Program-made: the position numbers and the translations under genes
Shown here: positions 36,266 through 44,793 of the stretch, one piece after another
How the letters are laid out: every line of letters starts with the position of its first letter
How positions within the stretch are numbered: the stretch's first letter is position 1
Notes under the pieces: generated by a model
Told to the model about the DNA's origin: nothing
The model's database searches: none
What the model saw: only the letters and a program-made list of their open reading frames with translations
Assembly (NCBI RefSeq): GCF_025913575.1
Contig: NZ_CP109785.1
Coordinates: 930,001 to 994,000, forward strand
DNA length: 64,000 nucleotides
Source: Halocatena marina
Lineage (GTDB): Archaea; Halobacteriota; Halobacteria; Halobacteriales; Haloarculaceae
Reading direction: 5' to 3'

Positions 36266-37207
36266 TTATCTGCTCGGTAGCTGTCGACCGACCGAGTAAC
36301 GGTTCGATGGATGCGGTGTCGATACAGCATCGAAAACCGATTTCGGATCGCTGGTCCGTAGCCAATGCCACCCTGTTCTCGCACACAGCGACGCGGTCCG
36401 CCGCCGACTGAGTTGTGGTGTCCGAGAGAGCACGTCGTAGTCGTATGCACGAATCAGCCGATGGTAGTCAGCATAGAGTACTGCCGCGAGTAGCACGGCA
36501 AATTGACAATCGTGTGGGAGATATTTGATTCCCGACGTTCCATCTTCATAGAGCGACTCGGCCCGGCTGAGTTCCGTCTGCATGACGGCTGCGAATCGTT
36601 CGTCCATTCGAAGTGACTCGATCTGCTCGTTCGAGACGCCATGTGTCTCAAGCGTCGCCTGAGGGAGGTAAATGCGATCGTACTGACGGACATCCTCCCG
36701 GACGTCACGCAGAAAGTTCGTGAGTTGGAACGCTTCTCCAAGCGCCGTTGCATGCGGTATCGCCTGCTCGAAGTCGTCCGGATCCATCACTGCGGTCATC
36801 ATCCGACCGACTGCAGCAGCCGATCCGTCCATATACGCGTTGAGGTCTGCGTATGTCTCGTATCGCTGTTTCGTGATATCAGTCGCCATCGCATCGATAA
36901 ACGCGTTTACATCCTCGCTGGCAATGTCGTACTCCTCCCGTAGCTCGGAGAATGCCGCTACGACTGACCTGTCGCTCTCGCGTTCGCCGAGTGCCGCTGT
37001 GCGAAGCCGTTCCAGTTGTGCCCGTTGTCGTGCTGGTGGATCTCCATCCGGATCGTCGACAATTTCATCAGCGATCCGAAAAAACGCGTACAATACGTAT
37101 GTCGCGTGGCGAACGCGCTGTGGAAATAGACGCGTTGCGACGTGAAACGTGGCTCCTGTTCGCTGCTGAATTGTCTTACTTTGCCTGAGTTGTGTGGTGT
37201 CTACCAT
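36266..37207 (-). CDS. crtB: phytoene synthase
   Basis: This 313-residue enzyme condenses two geranylgeranyl diphosphates to phytoene, the first C40 carotenoid. It begins MVDTTQLRQSKTIQQRTGAT. Both Asp-rich motifs are present: FFRIADEIVDDPDGD near residue 50 and LTNFLRDVREDVRQYDRIYL near residue 165. A squalene synthase of the same fold is possible, but the adjoining carotenoid genes favour phytoene synthase. The start at 37207 is chosen because the upstream frame is not conserved. It lies 389 bp downstream of cruF, so it may have its own promoter. Confidence 0.88.
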   Translation of the reverse strand: MVDTTQLRQSKTIQQRTGATFHVATRLFPQRVRHATYVLYAFFRIADEIVDDPDGDPPARQRAQLERLRTAALGERESDRSVVAAFSELREEYDIASEDVNAFIDAMATDITKQRYETYADLNAYMDGSAAAVGRMMTAVMDPDDFEQAIPHATALGEAFQLTNFLRDVREDVRQYDRIYLPQATLETHGVSNEQIESLRMDERFAAVMQTELSRAESLYEDGTSGIKYLPHDCQFAVLLAAVLYADYHRLIRAYDYDVLSRTPQLSRRRTASLCARTGWHWLRTSDPKSVFDAVSTPHPSNRYSVGRQLPSR

Positions 37208-37596
37208 ATCGATGGGCCTCCTGTTCGGTGCACCGCGTGACTCTGTCTGTGGGTTCGCATCTACGCTGGCGCCACTGTACCGCAACTGGTCCGAATATCG
37301 GATCGTCTCTCGATTCATTCTCAGTCCGTTCGATGCGACTGGCTGTCTACTATAGCAAGGGTCGACAGCGTGATAAAAGTTATCAGAAATGTGGGATATG
37401 ACACCAACGTTTACAAAGAAATTGCTATTTATTCGTGTTCTCAATGTTTGTGGCGTCGATTTATCGATTTAGCATCTATTGTATCAATTGCAATGTAATC
37501 GGATATTGAATGGTAATTGAACAACAGAACGCGTGGCTGTAGCGAACTCCACTGTGTAACGAACGACGTCTGCTCTCCGTGCGATCACTCCGTGAG
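37208..37596. other. intergenic region upstream of crtB
   Basis: The stretch is AT-rich around 37380-37510 and must carry the crtB promoter. No gene is supported. Confidence 0.5.
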
Positions 37597-38433
37597 CTAG
37601 AGAGGGCTAACGTCTCGAATCGTGTAGTCGACGCGGTCCGCTTTCATCAGACCGAGTCCGAGTAGCCCCGCGAGTACAACGGGAACGAGATTCCCGAAGT
37701 AGATGTTGACGATCCCCCAAAGAATGACGAAGCTAACGAGGGTATCGAGCATGAACTCACACTGTTGCAGTCGTTTTCTGATGTCCGCCAGCTCGAAACC
37801 CCAGTCGAAAATCGTCACTGCAATCGTCGCTGAGACGAGCCAGCCGAAGTAGTTCGAAAGTGGGACACCGTAGTACTGACCGCCGCCATACGTCCAGAAA
37901 CCGAGGCCAACAGCGCCCGGATCAAGGACGAGATCCATCAAGACGACTGTAATGATGGCGACCGAACGTCGGAACAGCCCACGTTCTGCGCGTTCACCGA
38001 ACAACAGCAGACACAGCAAATAACTATTCACGACGAGCGGGAGGAAAAAGATCGGCAGCCCGAGTGGAATCTTCTCGAACAACAGTGGTCCGAGACCGAC
38101 GCTATACGAGAACGAGCCGTAGGGTACGCCAGTGCTCACGCCGATATACTCGATACTGTACGCGTAAGCAGTGAGGATCACCAGCGCACTCGCAGCTTTT
38201 CTATTGACGAGTGTCACAAGCCCCGCGATAAGCGGTAACCGCATCGCTACAACGCCGACGAGCACGAGAAGCGGATTGAACGACAACACAGGCGGTAGCA
38301 TCGATTCCGTACTTGCGAGGAGGAGGATCGCTCCGACGAGAGGAAAGACAATAGCAAAGAGAACGCGGTTCTCACGAACAAACTCGTCGAAGGCTTGCTC
38401 GGCGCGTTGACGGTCAAACGTTATGTCAGCCAT
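37597..38433 (-). CDS. cruF: bisanhydrobacterioruberin hydratase (carotenoid biosynthesis protein)
   Basis: This 278-residue polytopic membrane protein begins MADITFDRQRAEQAFDEFVR and has about seven hydrophobic helices. EYIGVSTGVPYGSFSYSVGL and GALG-type loops match the CruF family, and the LDPGAVGLGFWTYGGGQYYG segment is its hallmark. It adds water to bisanhydrobacterioruberin in the last step to bacterioruberin. It overlaps lyeJ by 8 bp, so the two are coupled. The order crtD-lyeJ-cruF is that known from Haloarcula japonica. Confidence 0.9.
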   Translation of the reverse strand: MADITFDRQRAEQAFDEFVRENRVLFAIVFPLVGAILLLASTESMLPPVLSFNPLLVLVGVVAMRLPLIAGLVTLVNRKAASALVILTAYAYSIEYIGVSTGVPYGSFSYSVGLGPLLFEKIPLGLPIFFLPLVVNSYLLCLLLFGERAERGLFRRSVAIITVVLMDLVLDPGAVGLGFWTYGGGQYYGVPLSNYFGWLVSATIAVTIFDWGFELADIRKRLQQCEFMLDTLVSFVILWGIVNIYFGNLVPVVLAGLLGLGLMKADRVDYTIRDVSPL

Positions 38434-39319
38434 GATTTCCTCCAAGGAGCAACCACAGTCCACCGAGCGTGAACACCATCCCTGCAAGTGTGTTGATCGC
38501 TGGGTACCACCAGTACGCCTCATTCACGTCTATCGCTGAACGGACAATGGCAAACACGAGCAGCGGATACACGAGGAGGATCGCTCCGAAAAACGGGTGC
38601 ACAACGGCGAACGCCGCGAGTGCTGCCAGCCAGCAGGCTGCACAGTAGATGTATGTCCATCGCTCGCCGAGCACGGTCGCGGTCGTCTTAATACCTGCTT
38701 GACGATCGGGTTCGATATCTGGAATCGCCGAGAACGTGTGCATCCCCATCGTCCAGAACCAGCCGCCAATGATCGCCGCAATCGGTGGATACGCCCCTTC
38801 GATGGCTGCGTACGCGGTAATCCCCGGGAGGATGTACAGTCCGTTGGATATCGAATCGAGTCCAGGCGTCGTTTTGAATCGGAACGGTGGCGCACTATAT
38901 TCAACAGCGAGAGCGAAGAATCCGACCAACGACACAAGAGCCTCTCTCGGCAGGAACGGCACGAATACAGAGCCGAGGAGACCGCATGCAAACACGACAG
39001 CGACGACGAACTGACTGCCCTCGTAGCGAACCTCATGCTCCGTCTTTTTTTCATTGTGCACATCAACGTTGGTGTCGAAAATGTCGTTGACGCCGTAGAG
39101 AAACACGTTGGCCGGCACAAGGAAGTAGAAAAAGAGTGCGAGTGCGATCGGTTGGAACAGCCCGCTCACAGCGTCAACGGCGTACACGACACCGACAATG
39201 ACCGGCCCGGCGAGGTAGAACCAAAAGCGGGGTCGGGAAAGTCGGAGGAGATACCCCAGACGCGTCGATTCCGAAAGAAGCGACGAACCGATACCACTGA
39301 GCAACTTGGAAACGCGCAT
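38426..39319 (-). CDS. lyeJ: lycopene elongase / 1,2-hydratase, UbiA-type prenyltransferase
   Basis: This 297-residue membrane enzyme begins MRVSKLLSGIGSSLLSESTR. The two Asp-rich motifs of UbiA prenyltransferases are NDIFDTNVD near residue 78 and IPDIEPDRQAG near residue 200. LyeJ attaches C5 units to the ends of lycopene and hydrates the chain, on the way to C50 bacterioruberin. The ATG shares one base with the crtD stop (TAATG), and the 3' end overlaps cruF, so all three are translated together. Eight or nine membrane helices are visible. Confidence 0.9.
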   Translation of the reverse strand: MRVSKLLSGIGSSLLSESTRLGYLLRLSRPRFWFYLAGPVIVGVVYAVDAVSGLFQPIALALFFYFLVPANVFLYGVNDIFDTNVDVHNEKKTEHEVRYEGSQFVVAVVFACGLLGSVFVPFLPREALVSLVGFFALAVEYSAPPFRFKTTPGLDSISNGLYILPGITAYAAIEGAYPPIAAIIGGWFWTMGMHTFSAIPDIEPDRQAGIKTTATVLGERWTYIYCAACWLAALAAFAVVHPFFGAILLVYPLLVFAIVRSAIDVNEAYWWYPAINTLAGMVFTLGGLWLLLGGNHG

Positions 39320-40836
39320 TAGTCTATTGAGTCCTCAATAACTGCGTTTGCAGCGTGTTCTCCGCTGATAAGACACATCGGCATTCCGATTCCCGGTGTC
39401 GTGTATCCGCCTGCAAAGTACAGCCCGTCGACCGCATCCGAGCGATGAGGTGGTCGAAAGAGCGCCGTCTGGCGGAGTGTGTGCGCTAGCCCGAGGGCTG
39501 TCCCGTTCCAGCTGTTGTACGCTGAGGCGAAGTCTTCGATGGAAAATATCTCTTCGCAGACGATGCGGTCGTGCAGATCGACACCTGTGTTCGTTGCGAT
39601 ATCTCTGAGCACGAAATCACGGTATTCTTCTCGAATATCGGCCGTATCCCGTAGTCCAGCCGCGACGGGAACGAGCACGAACAGCGCGCTGTGTCCATCG
39701 GGAGCGACTGTGTCGTCGGTCTTCGATGGGACACAGAGATAGTACGCGGGATCGTCGGGCCACGCGGGGTCGTCGAATATCTGCTCGAAGTGATAGTCCC
39801 AGTCGGTCGGCAGGACGAGCGTATGGTGTGCAAGTGGTTCGACATCACCCTCGACACCGAGGTACATGAGAAAGGCAGACGGTGCGTAGGTTCGTTCATC
39901 CCAGTACTCAGCGTCGTACTGACGTTCTGGGGATGACAGAAGATCCTGTTCAGTGTGGGCGTAGTCGGCATCGCTGACAACGATGTCCGGATGAAAGCGT
40001 TCCCCGTCAACGGCTTCGAGCCGAAAACTGTCGCGCTGACGGGTTATTTCACTGATTTCGGTGGCAAGCGTTGTCGTGACACCGAGCTCTGAAGCGAGAT
40101 CTGAGATGGCATCGACGACACCGGCAATACCGCCCTCTGGATACCAAACGCCCATGTTGAAATCGACGTGAGACATCATGTTGTAGAGTGCGGGCGTGTT
40201 CTTGGGGGCACCACCGAGAAAGACGAGCGTATACTGCATGATCTGTTGGAGCTTCGGATGGTCGAAGTAGCCAGCGACGTAGTCGTCCATCGTTCCGAGC
40301 AACTGAAATCCGATCGGCGCAGCACTCATCACGTCACGGTCGACCCAATCACGCAAGCGTGGGCGATCCTCATAGACGAAGTTCTCCATCGCAACCGAGT
40401 AGTGTTGTTCACTCGTTTCGAGATACTCCCGAAGAGCGTCTCCTGCTCCCTGTTCGTAGGATTCGAACGTTTCGATCACCTGCTCTCGGTCCGGTGTGAT
40501 ATCGACCTGATCGCCGTCTTTGAAGAAGATCCTGTAATGTGGATCGAGTTGGTCAAGGGTGTAGTACTCAGTAACGTCCCGGTCGAACTGGTCGAAAAAC
40601 CGTTCGAAAACATCAGGCATGAGATACCACGATGGTCCCATATCGAACCGAAATCCATCGGTTTCTAACAGCGACGCACGACCGCCCAACTGCTCGTTTT
40701 TCTCGACGAGTTCGACATCTGCGCCAGCCTGCGCGAGATAACACGCAGCAGAGAGACCGCCGAATCCGCCACCGACGACAACAACGGATGTGTCGGCGAG
40801 TATCGGCTCTGTCGCCCTCGTCCGTTCGAGTGCCAT
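39319..40836 (-). CDS. crtD: carotenoid 3,4-desaturase (phytoene desaturase family)
   Basis: This 505-residue FAD enzyme begins MALERTRATEPILADTSVVV. The N-terminal dinucleotide motif VVVVGGGFGGLSAACYLAQA is followed by GADVELVEKNEQLGGRASLL. GLYFAGGYTTPGIGMPMCLI at the C-terminus is the carotenoid-desaturase signature. It could be a phytoene desaturase (CrtI). Position at the head of crtD-lyeJ-cruF favours 3,4-desaturation of the bacterioruberin precursors. It carries out membrane-associated desaturation. A T-rich TATA element stands about 25-32 bp before the ATG. Confidence 0.85.
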   Translation of the reverse strand: MALERTRATEPILADTSVVVVGGGFGGLSAACYLAQAGADVELVEKNEQLGGRASLLETDGFRFDMGPSWYLMPDVFERFFDQFDRDVTEYYTLDQLDPHYRIFFKDGDQVDITPDREQVIETFESYEQGAGDALREYLETSEQHYSVAMENFVYEDRPRLRDWVDRDVMSAAPIGFQLLGTMDDYVAGYFDHPKLQQIMQYTLVFLGGAPKNTPALYNMMSHVDFNMGVWYPEGGIAGVVDAISDLASELGVTTTLATEISEITRQRDSFRLEAVDGERFHPDIVVSDADYAHTEQDLLSSPERQYDAEYWDERTYAPSAFLMYLGVEGDVEPLAHHTLVLPTDWDYHFEQIFDDPAWPDDPAYYLCVPSKTDDTVAPDGHSALFVLVPVAAGLRDTADIREEYRDFVLRDIATNTGVDLHDRIVCEEIFSIEDFASAYNSWNGTALGLAHTLRQTALFRPPHRSDAVDGLYFAGGYTTPGIGMPMCLISGEHAANAVIEDSID

Positions 40837-40858
40837 ATCGAATGGCACGCTCGGGGTG

Positions 40859-40868
40859 GCTAAAAAAG
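40859..40868 (-). promoter_or_regulatory. TATA-like element of the crtD-lyeJ-cruF operon
   Basis: The minus strand reads CCTTTTTTAG, 23-32 bp before the ATG at 40836. The spacing suits a leaderless operon message. Confidence 0.4.
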
Positions 40869-40978
40869 GTGTGCGATACTCGCTACTCCGAGTAGGAACG
40901 CCGATCGGAGCCAGTGCAGTAGCGGGCCGACAGGTTCTCAGCCGCACTTGGCTTCGATATGCCGTTTCTCCAGTTGTC

Positions 40979-42376
40979 TCAGTCCTTGCCGCGCGCTGAT
41001 TCGAACATCGCTACTGCTTGTTCTCGACGGTCGCTATGGTCAACGATCGGGGCAGGATAATCGGGAGCAATCGATTCGCGCTCATCGTCATCAAGTTCGT
41101 GCCAGCGATGGATATTGCGAGAGTCAACACCGCGGAGTTCCGGGACGTACGCTTTGATATATTCGGCATCAGGATCGTACGATTCACCCTGTGTCATCGG
41201 ATTGAATACTCTGAAGTACGGTTGTGCGTCTGTCCCTGTCGATCCGATCCACTGCCAGTTCCCGTTATCGTTTGCTGTTTCGTGGTCGACGAGTCGCTCT
41301 CGAAACCAGTCGTACCCCTCTCGCCAATCGTGCATGAGGTCCTTTGTGAGAAATGAACCGACGATCATTCTCGTGCGATTGTGCATGAACGCCTCCGTTC
41401 TGAGTTGCCGCATGCCTGCATCGACGATCGGATAGCCCGTTTCACCGTCTTTCCACGCATTGAGTTCGTCAGCGTCCGAACGCCACTGTATCTCATTCCT
41501 GTAGTCCTTGTAGTTCTCTGTGACGAGGTTCGGGTTGAAGTACAAGACCTGCGTGTAAAATTCGCGCCACGCCAACTGTCGCTGGTACGACTCGACGGAT
41601 TCGCGTTTGGCGTCGGTGTCGGCCGCATCGAGTGCCTCCTCAGTTTGTGCGTACGCCTCACGAACACCGAGAGTACCGTACTTCAGATCCTGTGACAGCC
41701 GCGACGTTCCCTTGCTGGCTGGGTACTCGCGTATCTCGTCGTATCGATAGATGCTGTCGTTGCAGAACGTATCGAGCCGATCGCGTGCTGGCTCCATCCC
41801 TGCTGCTGGTAACTGGGCTTCCGGCTCGTCGAATCCGAGATCGTCGAGACTGGGCAGCGTTTCTCCCTCCGCATCGGCGAACACCTCCGCGGTGGGTGTC
41901 GAAAAGGGGGCCTCTTTCTCACGTTCTGTCCACTTCTTCCAGAAGTACGAAAACACCGAATACGGTTTGCCGTCGTTCGTTCGTATCGCTCCCGGTTCGT
42001 GGTGTACAGCGTCATGAAACCGTTCGTACGCGATCTCACTGTCCTTGAGCGACTCGACGACATCCTCGTCTCGTCGATGGGCGAGCCCCGAGTAGTCGTG
42101 ATTCCACGTGATTCCCTCTGCATCGTATTTCTCGACAAGTTCCGGAAGTACCTCCCACGGACGGCCTTTTGCGATAACGAGGTCACTTCCACAGTCGCGG
42201 TACCAATCACGAAGGGCGTCCAACGCATCAAGGAGAAATGCCACGCGCGCGGGCGAGCCATGTCTCAGTACGTCTGGGTCGAAGACGAAGATCGGCTGTA
42301 TTGTTTCGTCTGCCCGAGCCGCGAGTCCTTTGTTGTCCCTCACTCGTAGGTCACGTCGATGCCAGTGGAGCCACAT
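40979..42376 (-). CDS. phr: deoxyribodipyrimidine photolyase
   Basis: This 465-residue flavoprotein uses blue light to split cyclobutane pyrimidine dimers. It begins MWLHWHRRDLRVRDNKGLAA. The N-terminal antenna-chromophore domain spans about 1-130. The C-terminal FAD domain includes TSRLSQDLKYGTLGVREAYA, WREFYTQVLYFNPNLVTENY, GYPIVDAGMRQLRTEAFMHN, RTRMIVGSFLTKDLMHDWR and DNGNWQWIGSTGTDAQPYFR. The conserved Trp chain and the FAD-contact motifs are in place. A cryptochrome is unlikely, since the catalytic motifs are complete. It shares strand and neighbourhood with the carotenoid operon, both photoprotective. Confidence 0.95.
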   Translation of the reverse strand: MWLHWHRRDLRVRDNKGLAARADETIQPIFVFDPDVLRHGSPARVAFLLDALDALRDWYRDCGSDLVIAKGRPWEVLPELVEKYDAEGITWNHDYSGLAHRRDEDVVESLKDSEIAYERFHDAVHHEPGAIRTNDGKPYSVFSYFWKKWTEREKEAPFSTPTAEVFADAEGETLPSLDDLGFDEPEAQLPAAGMEPARDRLDTFCNDSIYRYDEIREYPASKGTSRLSQDLKYGTLGVREAYAQTEEALDAADTDAKRESVESYQRQLAWREFYTQVLYFNPNLVTENYKDYRNEIQWRSDADELNAWKDGETGYPIVDAGMRQLRTEAFMHNRTRMIVGSFLTKDLMHDWREGYDWFRERLVDHETANDNGNWQWIGSTGTDAQPYFRVFNPMTQGESYDPDAEYIKAYVPELRGVDSRNIHRWHELDDDERESIAPDYPAPIVDHSDRREQAVAMFESARGKD

Positions 42377-42499
42377 ATTTTCTGAGTTGCGTGCCGCGGG
42401 ATTTTGCGTTTTCAGCGACGATACGTCCCCTCTATCAGCGCCGGTTTCTCACCATCGTCACACCAACTGACGATGGTACTAGCTAATCGTCCAATGCAA

Positions 42500-42892
42500 T
42501 TAGTTGGTTTCCTTTATTTCGATGAGATATCCAAAGGGATCTTTCACGTAGACTGCTGGGGCGACGCCCGTTGCACCGAGCGGTTCGAGTTCTCTCTCGA
42601 TCTCGACGCCGGCATTGATGAGCTGTCGCTTCACGTCTTTGACCGACTCGCTGACGAGAAGCGCGACGTGGTCGTAGCTGTGGCCATTGGGTTGTTTGAA
42701 GTTATCTACTGGTCGAACGTGCACCACGCTCGTATCGGTCAATCTGAACGAAAAGAACGATTTCTCACCACTCTCGAACAGCACTCGGTTCTCCATTTCG
42801 AACCCGAGAATGACACTGTAGAACTCGATCGCATCGTCTATTCGGTCTTCGGGGATCCGAAGATTCACGTGGTCGATTGCCTGAACGTTCAT
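42500..42892 (-). CDS. VOC-superfamily protein (glyoxalase/dioxygenase fold)
   Basis: This 130-residue protein begins MNVQAIDHVNLRIPEDRIDD and has two beta-alpha-beta-beta-beta modules. A His near residue 8, a second in YDHVALLVSE and a Glu at the end (PFGYLIEIKETN) form the metal site expected in VOC enzymes. The substrate cannot be told. Related haloarchaeal proteins are annotated as glyoxalase, lactoylglutathione lyase-like or dioxygenase. It stands alone. Confidence 0.85.
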   Translation of the reverse strand: MNVQAIDHVNLRIPEDRIDDAIEFYSVILGFEMENRVLFESGEKSFFSFRLTDTSVVHVRPVDNFKQPNGHSYDHVALLVSESVKDVKRQLINAGVEIERELEPLGATGVAPAVYVKDPFGYLIEIKETN

Positions 42893-43093
42893 AGTTCTCC
42901 ACGTTTCGGTACGAGCTGTACTTTCTTAATCGAATGGTTCGAACGATATTCCGGTGCGAAAATCCTCTAGGAAGTGCTCTGACTCGTCCGACCCCCATTC
43001 TCATTTTGCTACTGAACTCAGTTTCAGTATATCTCTTTACAGAAATATAATTCAGATTATACTTATTTCGGTGGAGTGTATATCTTGACTTGT

Positions 43094-43372
43094 ATGAGAT
43101 CTCGATTAACGTTACACGACCGCGCCAGCGAGCGGCCGTATTTCGACGGGCGGACGACATGGCGTGGCGTTGCAGCGGGATATGGATTGATGCTCTTCGT
43201 GCTCGCTCTCATGTGGGCCCTCAACGATCCATTACTTGCAGCGATACTGTTCGTGTTCGGCGTCGGAACGTATGTGGTGATCCGAGTCTGCACGCGCGAT
43301 GTCCGCCAGCCGGTGTGGCGTACGGTTTGGATTCCTGGGACGGACATTTACGTAACGATCTATGTCCGTTAG
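43094..43372 (+). CDS. small two-helix membrane protein
   Basis: This 92-residue protein begins MRSRLTLHDRASERPYFDGR. Two hydrophobic helices (GLMLFVLALMWALNDPLLAA and ILFVFGVGTYVVIRVC) follow a polar head, and a short polar tail ends in YVTIYVR. Composition is good. I recognise no family. ATG 43094 is chosen because the upstream start at 43076 adds six unconserved residues. It converges on the hydrolase gene 34 bp downstream. Confidence 0.5.
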   Translation: MRSRLTLHDRASERPYFDGRTTWRGVAAGYGLMLFVLALMWALNDPLLAAILFVFGVGTYVVIRVCTRDVRQPVWRTVWIPGTDIYVTIYVR

Positions 43373-43406
43373 TTCGAAGTAGCGACATCTTTGAAAGACA
43401 CGTACC

Positions 43407-44258
43407 TCAAAAGGTATCAACGACCTGTGGCAGACAACCCCGTTCCGGCAGTATGTACTCACAGTGGGCATCGATCGTATCCGTAACGTCGTGATCGCTG
43501 TAGGTGCTCGGTGGATGGGGTCCCTGGGCACCTTCTTCACCAACCGCTTCTTCTGCTTCACCAGCCCAATAGAAGCTGTCGAGAACACTGTCATTGTCTG
43601 AATGCCAGTTGTTTACATGATCTGCACCGTTCTGGATGCCGGTCGACCATTGATCGCCTATTTCGTCTGCATCGACTGCGCCACCAAGCAGATCGAGCGT
43701 CCCGACTGACCGTCCTCGACTCGCCAAATCGTTCAACGCTGTCAGCGACACCCGCGCGCCAAGCGAGTGAGCGACCAATCGAACGTACGTCCTATGGCTG
43801 TCGACGTAGCCCGTCAGCCAATCGGCAAAGCTGTGACCAGCTTCCTCGGCATCGTCTTTCGCTGACCACCACCACGGATTGTTCGAGTCGTAGCCGAAAC
43901 CGACGACGGGATGAGGATACCCACTGTCGCGCACGGCACGCTTGCACGTATACGCCTGATCTCGACCACCTCCGCTGAGCTTTTCCTGCCAGCCGTGGAC
44001 AAAGATGAGGATCTCGGTCGGATCCCCAGACGGAAACGAACCACTAACGCTTGTATACCAGATGTACGGGAAATCGTCTGGAGCATCGAGAAAGCTAGTG
44101 CAACCACCAGCCTTCGCTGTTCCGATCGTCACGCCTCCCGAGAAAATTCCAACTGCAACCGATGTCGTCGCCTTCAGAACCTGACGACGGCTCGTGCTTT
44201 TTTCGTGTTCAACCGATTCATTTGCTGCCCTTTCATGTTTCGTGTTTCCGAATAACAT
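43407..44258 (-). CDS. Tat-exported alpha/beta hydrolase
   Basis: This 283-residue protein begins MLFGNTKHERAANESVEHEK. SRRQVLKATTSVAVGIFSGG is a twin-arginine signal peptide. The mature part carries IFVHGWQEK (oxyanion-hole His-Gly), a nucleophile elbow VAHSLGAR with Ser, and later Asp and His residues of the triad. It resembles secreted lipases or esterases. A GGCTSFLDAP start to the mature chain suggests an anchored or disulphide-bearing protein. No lipobox is clear. Start at 44258 or 44264 is uncertain by two codons. A large palindrome lies 63 bp upstream. Confidence 0.75.
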   Translation of the reverse strand: MLFGNTKHERAANESVEHEKSTSRRQVLKATTSVAVGIFSGGVTIGTAKAGGCTSFLDAPDDFPYIWYTSVSGSFPSGDPTEILIFVHGWQEKLSGGGRDQAYTCKRAVRDSGYPHPVVGFGYDSNNPWWWSAKDDAEEAGHSFADWLTGYVDSHRTYVRLVAHSLGARVSLTALNDLASRGRSVGTLDLLGGAVDADEIGDQWSTGIQNGADHVNNWHSDNDSVLDSFYWAGEAEEAVGEEGAQGPHPPSTYSDHDVTDTIDAHCEYILPERGCLPQVVDTF

Positions 44259-44793
44259 ACACACTGTACACTCTCTAATGTAAAAAATTACTAGCAGTAT
44301 ATACTAGACATATTATATATAGTCAATATTCATGAATATTGACTGCTCTACGAGGAATACAACCATAACAACTGTTCATGGGCAAGAGTGTATGGCGGAA
44401 TTGGTGTACTGCTGAAACTTGCGTGTCTAGTCAGAAATAATTGCATATACTCCAGTTATTATGAGATCCATCCCTTCGATGAAGTAGACAATCTACTAAT
44501 TAGAAAACGGGCGAATACAGATCGTACTCGTCCCACAACGATGGTAGTGCGGTCGTGTCTGTCGTAATCGTTGACCGATCCGTGAAAGACACCGAAATGA
44601 GCAGAAACGTCCATCTTAGACGTTTAGACGCCTACATAGTGATAATACCACGGCATATGGAGAAATTTGATACAACGGGAAAAGAGTAATAAATACCATT
44701 TCGAAGAGACAACACCTGTACTTTCTCGACGTTACGTCTGGTGACAAAAAACACATCGACAGCCTCGATTCAGCTGTTCATGTCTCGTGTGGT
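44259..44793. other. intergenic region with perfect palindrome
   Basis: AT-rich, with no supported gene. It contains the 24-bp palindrome at 44321-44344 and a 10-bp palindrome, AGTATATACT, at 44296-44305. The region carries the promoter of the hydrolase. Confidence 0.6.
44321..44344. promoter_or_regulatory. perfect 24-bp palindrome, candidate operator
   Basis: AGTCAATATTCA is followed at once by its exact complement TGAATATTGACT, with no spacer. It stands beside an AT-rich TATA-like stretch (44306-44319 on the minus strand), upstream of the hydrolase. A dimeric repressor or activator site is the simplest reading. Confidence 0.5.
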
